A stretch of 64,000 nucleotides of DNA, taken from the NCBI GenBank assembly GCA_005784505.1, contig VCAZ01000032.1:2588611-2652610 (forward strand), in the 5' to 3' direction. Position numbers and translations under genes: made by a program. The DNA comes from Bagarius yarrelli. Its lineage: Eukaryota; Chordata; Actinopteri; Siluriformes; Sisoridae. This document shows positions 62,863 to 64,000 of the stretch, in pieces. Position 1 is the first letter of the stretch; each line of letters starts with the position of its first letter. The notes under the pieces were generated by a model. The model was not told the origin of the DNA. It worked only from the letters and a program-made list of their open reading frames with translations, and ran no database searches.

Positions 62863-63127
62863 ATTTATATGGTCACCCTATAGACATATTTTTAATAAAC
62901 TGATATGATCTCGTGTGCACTGTGGAAGAAGAATTTCAACCATGTGCTTCCTTTTAAGCGGTGGGAAAAGGAATGCCAGCGTTGCCATGACAACCGTGTC
63001 CTTGTATTTTAGCTGACCTATGTTTTTCAACCAACCCGATGTAAATGCCATCATCATCATACAGACACACACACACATACAGAGAGAGGTAAGGCAACCT
63101 ATATGCAAATTAGTCATTCTGCCAAGT

Positions 63128-63758
63128 CAGGGGGTTTTAAACTTTTAATCATCCGCACCTCTTTGACCAAATAATTTACTTTAGGTACCCCGAAAGATTT
63201 TAAGTATAGATTTTGATAATTTAATAGCACATTTGCATGTTTACTTAAAAAACATTTATTATTTCTCTGTTTTGAAGTTTTAATCAGTAGTATTTACTGT
63301 TATTACACGTTTGACGTAGGCCCCGTTGTTCTTACGGTGCTTTTCATGCTTTGGTCCCTTTTTTGTGATGGCGTGTGTTTGAACCTGCTGGTAATTTTCT
63401 TTTATTTGTGCATGAAATAAACCTGTCCATTTTGCATAACGTTGTAGTTTTGTAATATCCTGTCTGTTAACACAAATTAAACAAATAATATACATATTTA
63501 TTTAGTGTTGGTTGATTCATTTATCTTCTATACCCGCTTATTTCCTAATTCAGGGTCATAAAAACCTATTTCCTAATTCGGGGTCATGTAAACCTGCCCG
63601 GGAATTGAACCCAGGCCTTTTGCTGTGAGGCAACAACCGGTGATTACATAACTTATTATTTGTGTAATTATTTATATAATTATAATTTATTATCTGCTTG
63701 TCATCAACTTCGCTTCCGAACCACCAGGGGTTCGCAAACCCTATTTTGCGAAACCCTG
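63128..63758. mobile_element. hAT-like element with 8-bp TSD and nested SINE
   Basis: Left end CAGGGGGTTTTAAAC and right end GTTCGCAAACC...GCGAAACCCTG are inverted and of the CAGGG(G)TT type common to hAT elements. TGCCAAGT (63120-63127) and AGCCAAGC (63759-63766) agree at 6 of 8 bases. GGTACCCCGAAAGATTTT inside also fits such ends. No transposase is recognised. A family C SINE is nested inside. Confidence 0.65.
63518..63642 (-). mobile_element. SINE family C nested in the hAT-like element
   Basis: ATCTTCTATACCCGCTTATT, TCCTAATTCAGGGTCATAAA (the block is duplicated as TTCGGGGTCATGTAAA), CCGGGAATTGAACCCAGGCC and TTGCTGTGAGGCAACAACC. The whole core is deleted. Confidence 0.82.
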
Positions 63759-63766
63759 AGCCAAGC

Positions 63767-64000
63767 CATTCAGTAGATCACAGTGAGTCAGCAGTACTCA
63801 TGATATACTTTAAATCATGAGATCACCATGACATCAGGCTCAGAATCATACTTGTTTTGGTGAAAATTAGGTCTGGATACCAGGAATATTGTCAGTAAAA
63901 GGGTCAGGTAAGCTAGTTTGTTCCACTACTTTTCAAGCTACCCGCTGCTGATTACCTGTTTCAGGTGTGTTCAGTCAATCAGAGAGGGTAGGATATACCA
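63767..64000. other. no gene seen at the window end
   Basis: GACATCAGGCTCAG and nearby sequence have no recognised repeat. The final TTACCTGTTTCAGGTGTGTT is unassigned. Confidence 0.4.

Noticed and set aside
63280..63495. 71-codon frame inside the hAT-like element as a transposase piece
   Set aside because: No hAT transposase motif can be seen. It is probably chance.

Overview
This window looks like teleost fish nuclear DNA, probably an otophysan and perhaps a catfish. That reading rests on the repeat fauna: Tc1-type transposon remnants, a DANA/mermaid-type SINE with the core TTTGCATGTTCTCC, several other tRNA-headed SINE families, hAT, mariner and Tigger-like non-autonomous elements, a DIRS-type retrotransposon remnant, and very many CA/TG and GA/CT microsatellites. 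I found no convincing host protein-coding exon, tRNA, rRNA or CRISPR. The open frames present are short, or they sit inside tandem repeats or transposon remnants. The window reads as intergenic or long-intron DNA.

Layout. 0-11 kb: a short conserved-looking element (about 311-394), SINE-A copies, two hAT-like elements (2408-2811 and 5627-6135), Tc1 remnants including an inverted pair near 10.5-10.9 kb, and a LINE 3' end at 8606-8861 with a perfect 15-bp target-site duplication (TSD). 11-21 kb: dinucleotide repeats, a SINE-D copy, a palindromic-ended MITE (13870-14059), a 340-bp GA tract and three mermaid-type SINEs. 21-31 kb: a probable solo LTR at 24113-24784 (5-bp TSD, SINE nested inside), a foldback at 25909-26019, a second LINE 3' end with a 15-bp TSD, a cluster of CA/TG tracts and GA tracts. 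31-35 kb: a 1.65-kb CATAC pentanucleotide array interrupted by two SINEs, and an AT-rich minisatellite. 35-47 kb: Tc1, Harbinger/hAT-like and mariner elements, a 38-bp minisatellite grown inside a SINE-D copy, and a decayed DIRS-type tyrosine recombinase at about 46.0-46.7 kb with related terminal sequences. 48-52 kb: a TTCCA/TTCAA array and a 1.27-kb all-purine AAAGG array. 52-64 kb: more SINEs and Tc1 remnants, a third LINE 3' end with a 16-bp TSD, a complete Tigger-like element flanked by TA, a second solo LTR with a 5-bp TSD, a second copy of the conserved-looking element (62268-62349) and a hAT-like element carrying a nested SINE.

No genes work together here in the sense of a pathway. 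The main non-repeat signal is the pair of matching elements about 62 kb apart at opposite ends of the window. They share an exact 22-bp core with homeodomain-type TAATTA motifs and a collinear second block. They are the best candidates for regulatory DNA.

SINE family names used below (A, B, C, D) and family names H and R are local labels. Element boundaries without a stated TSD or terminal repeat are approximate to about 10-30 bp.
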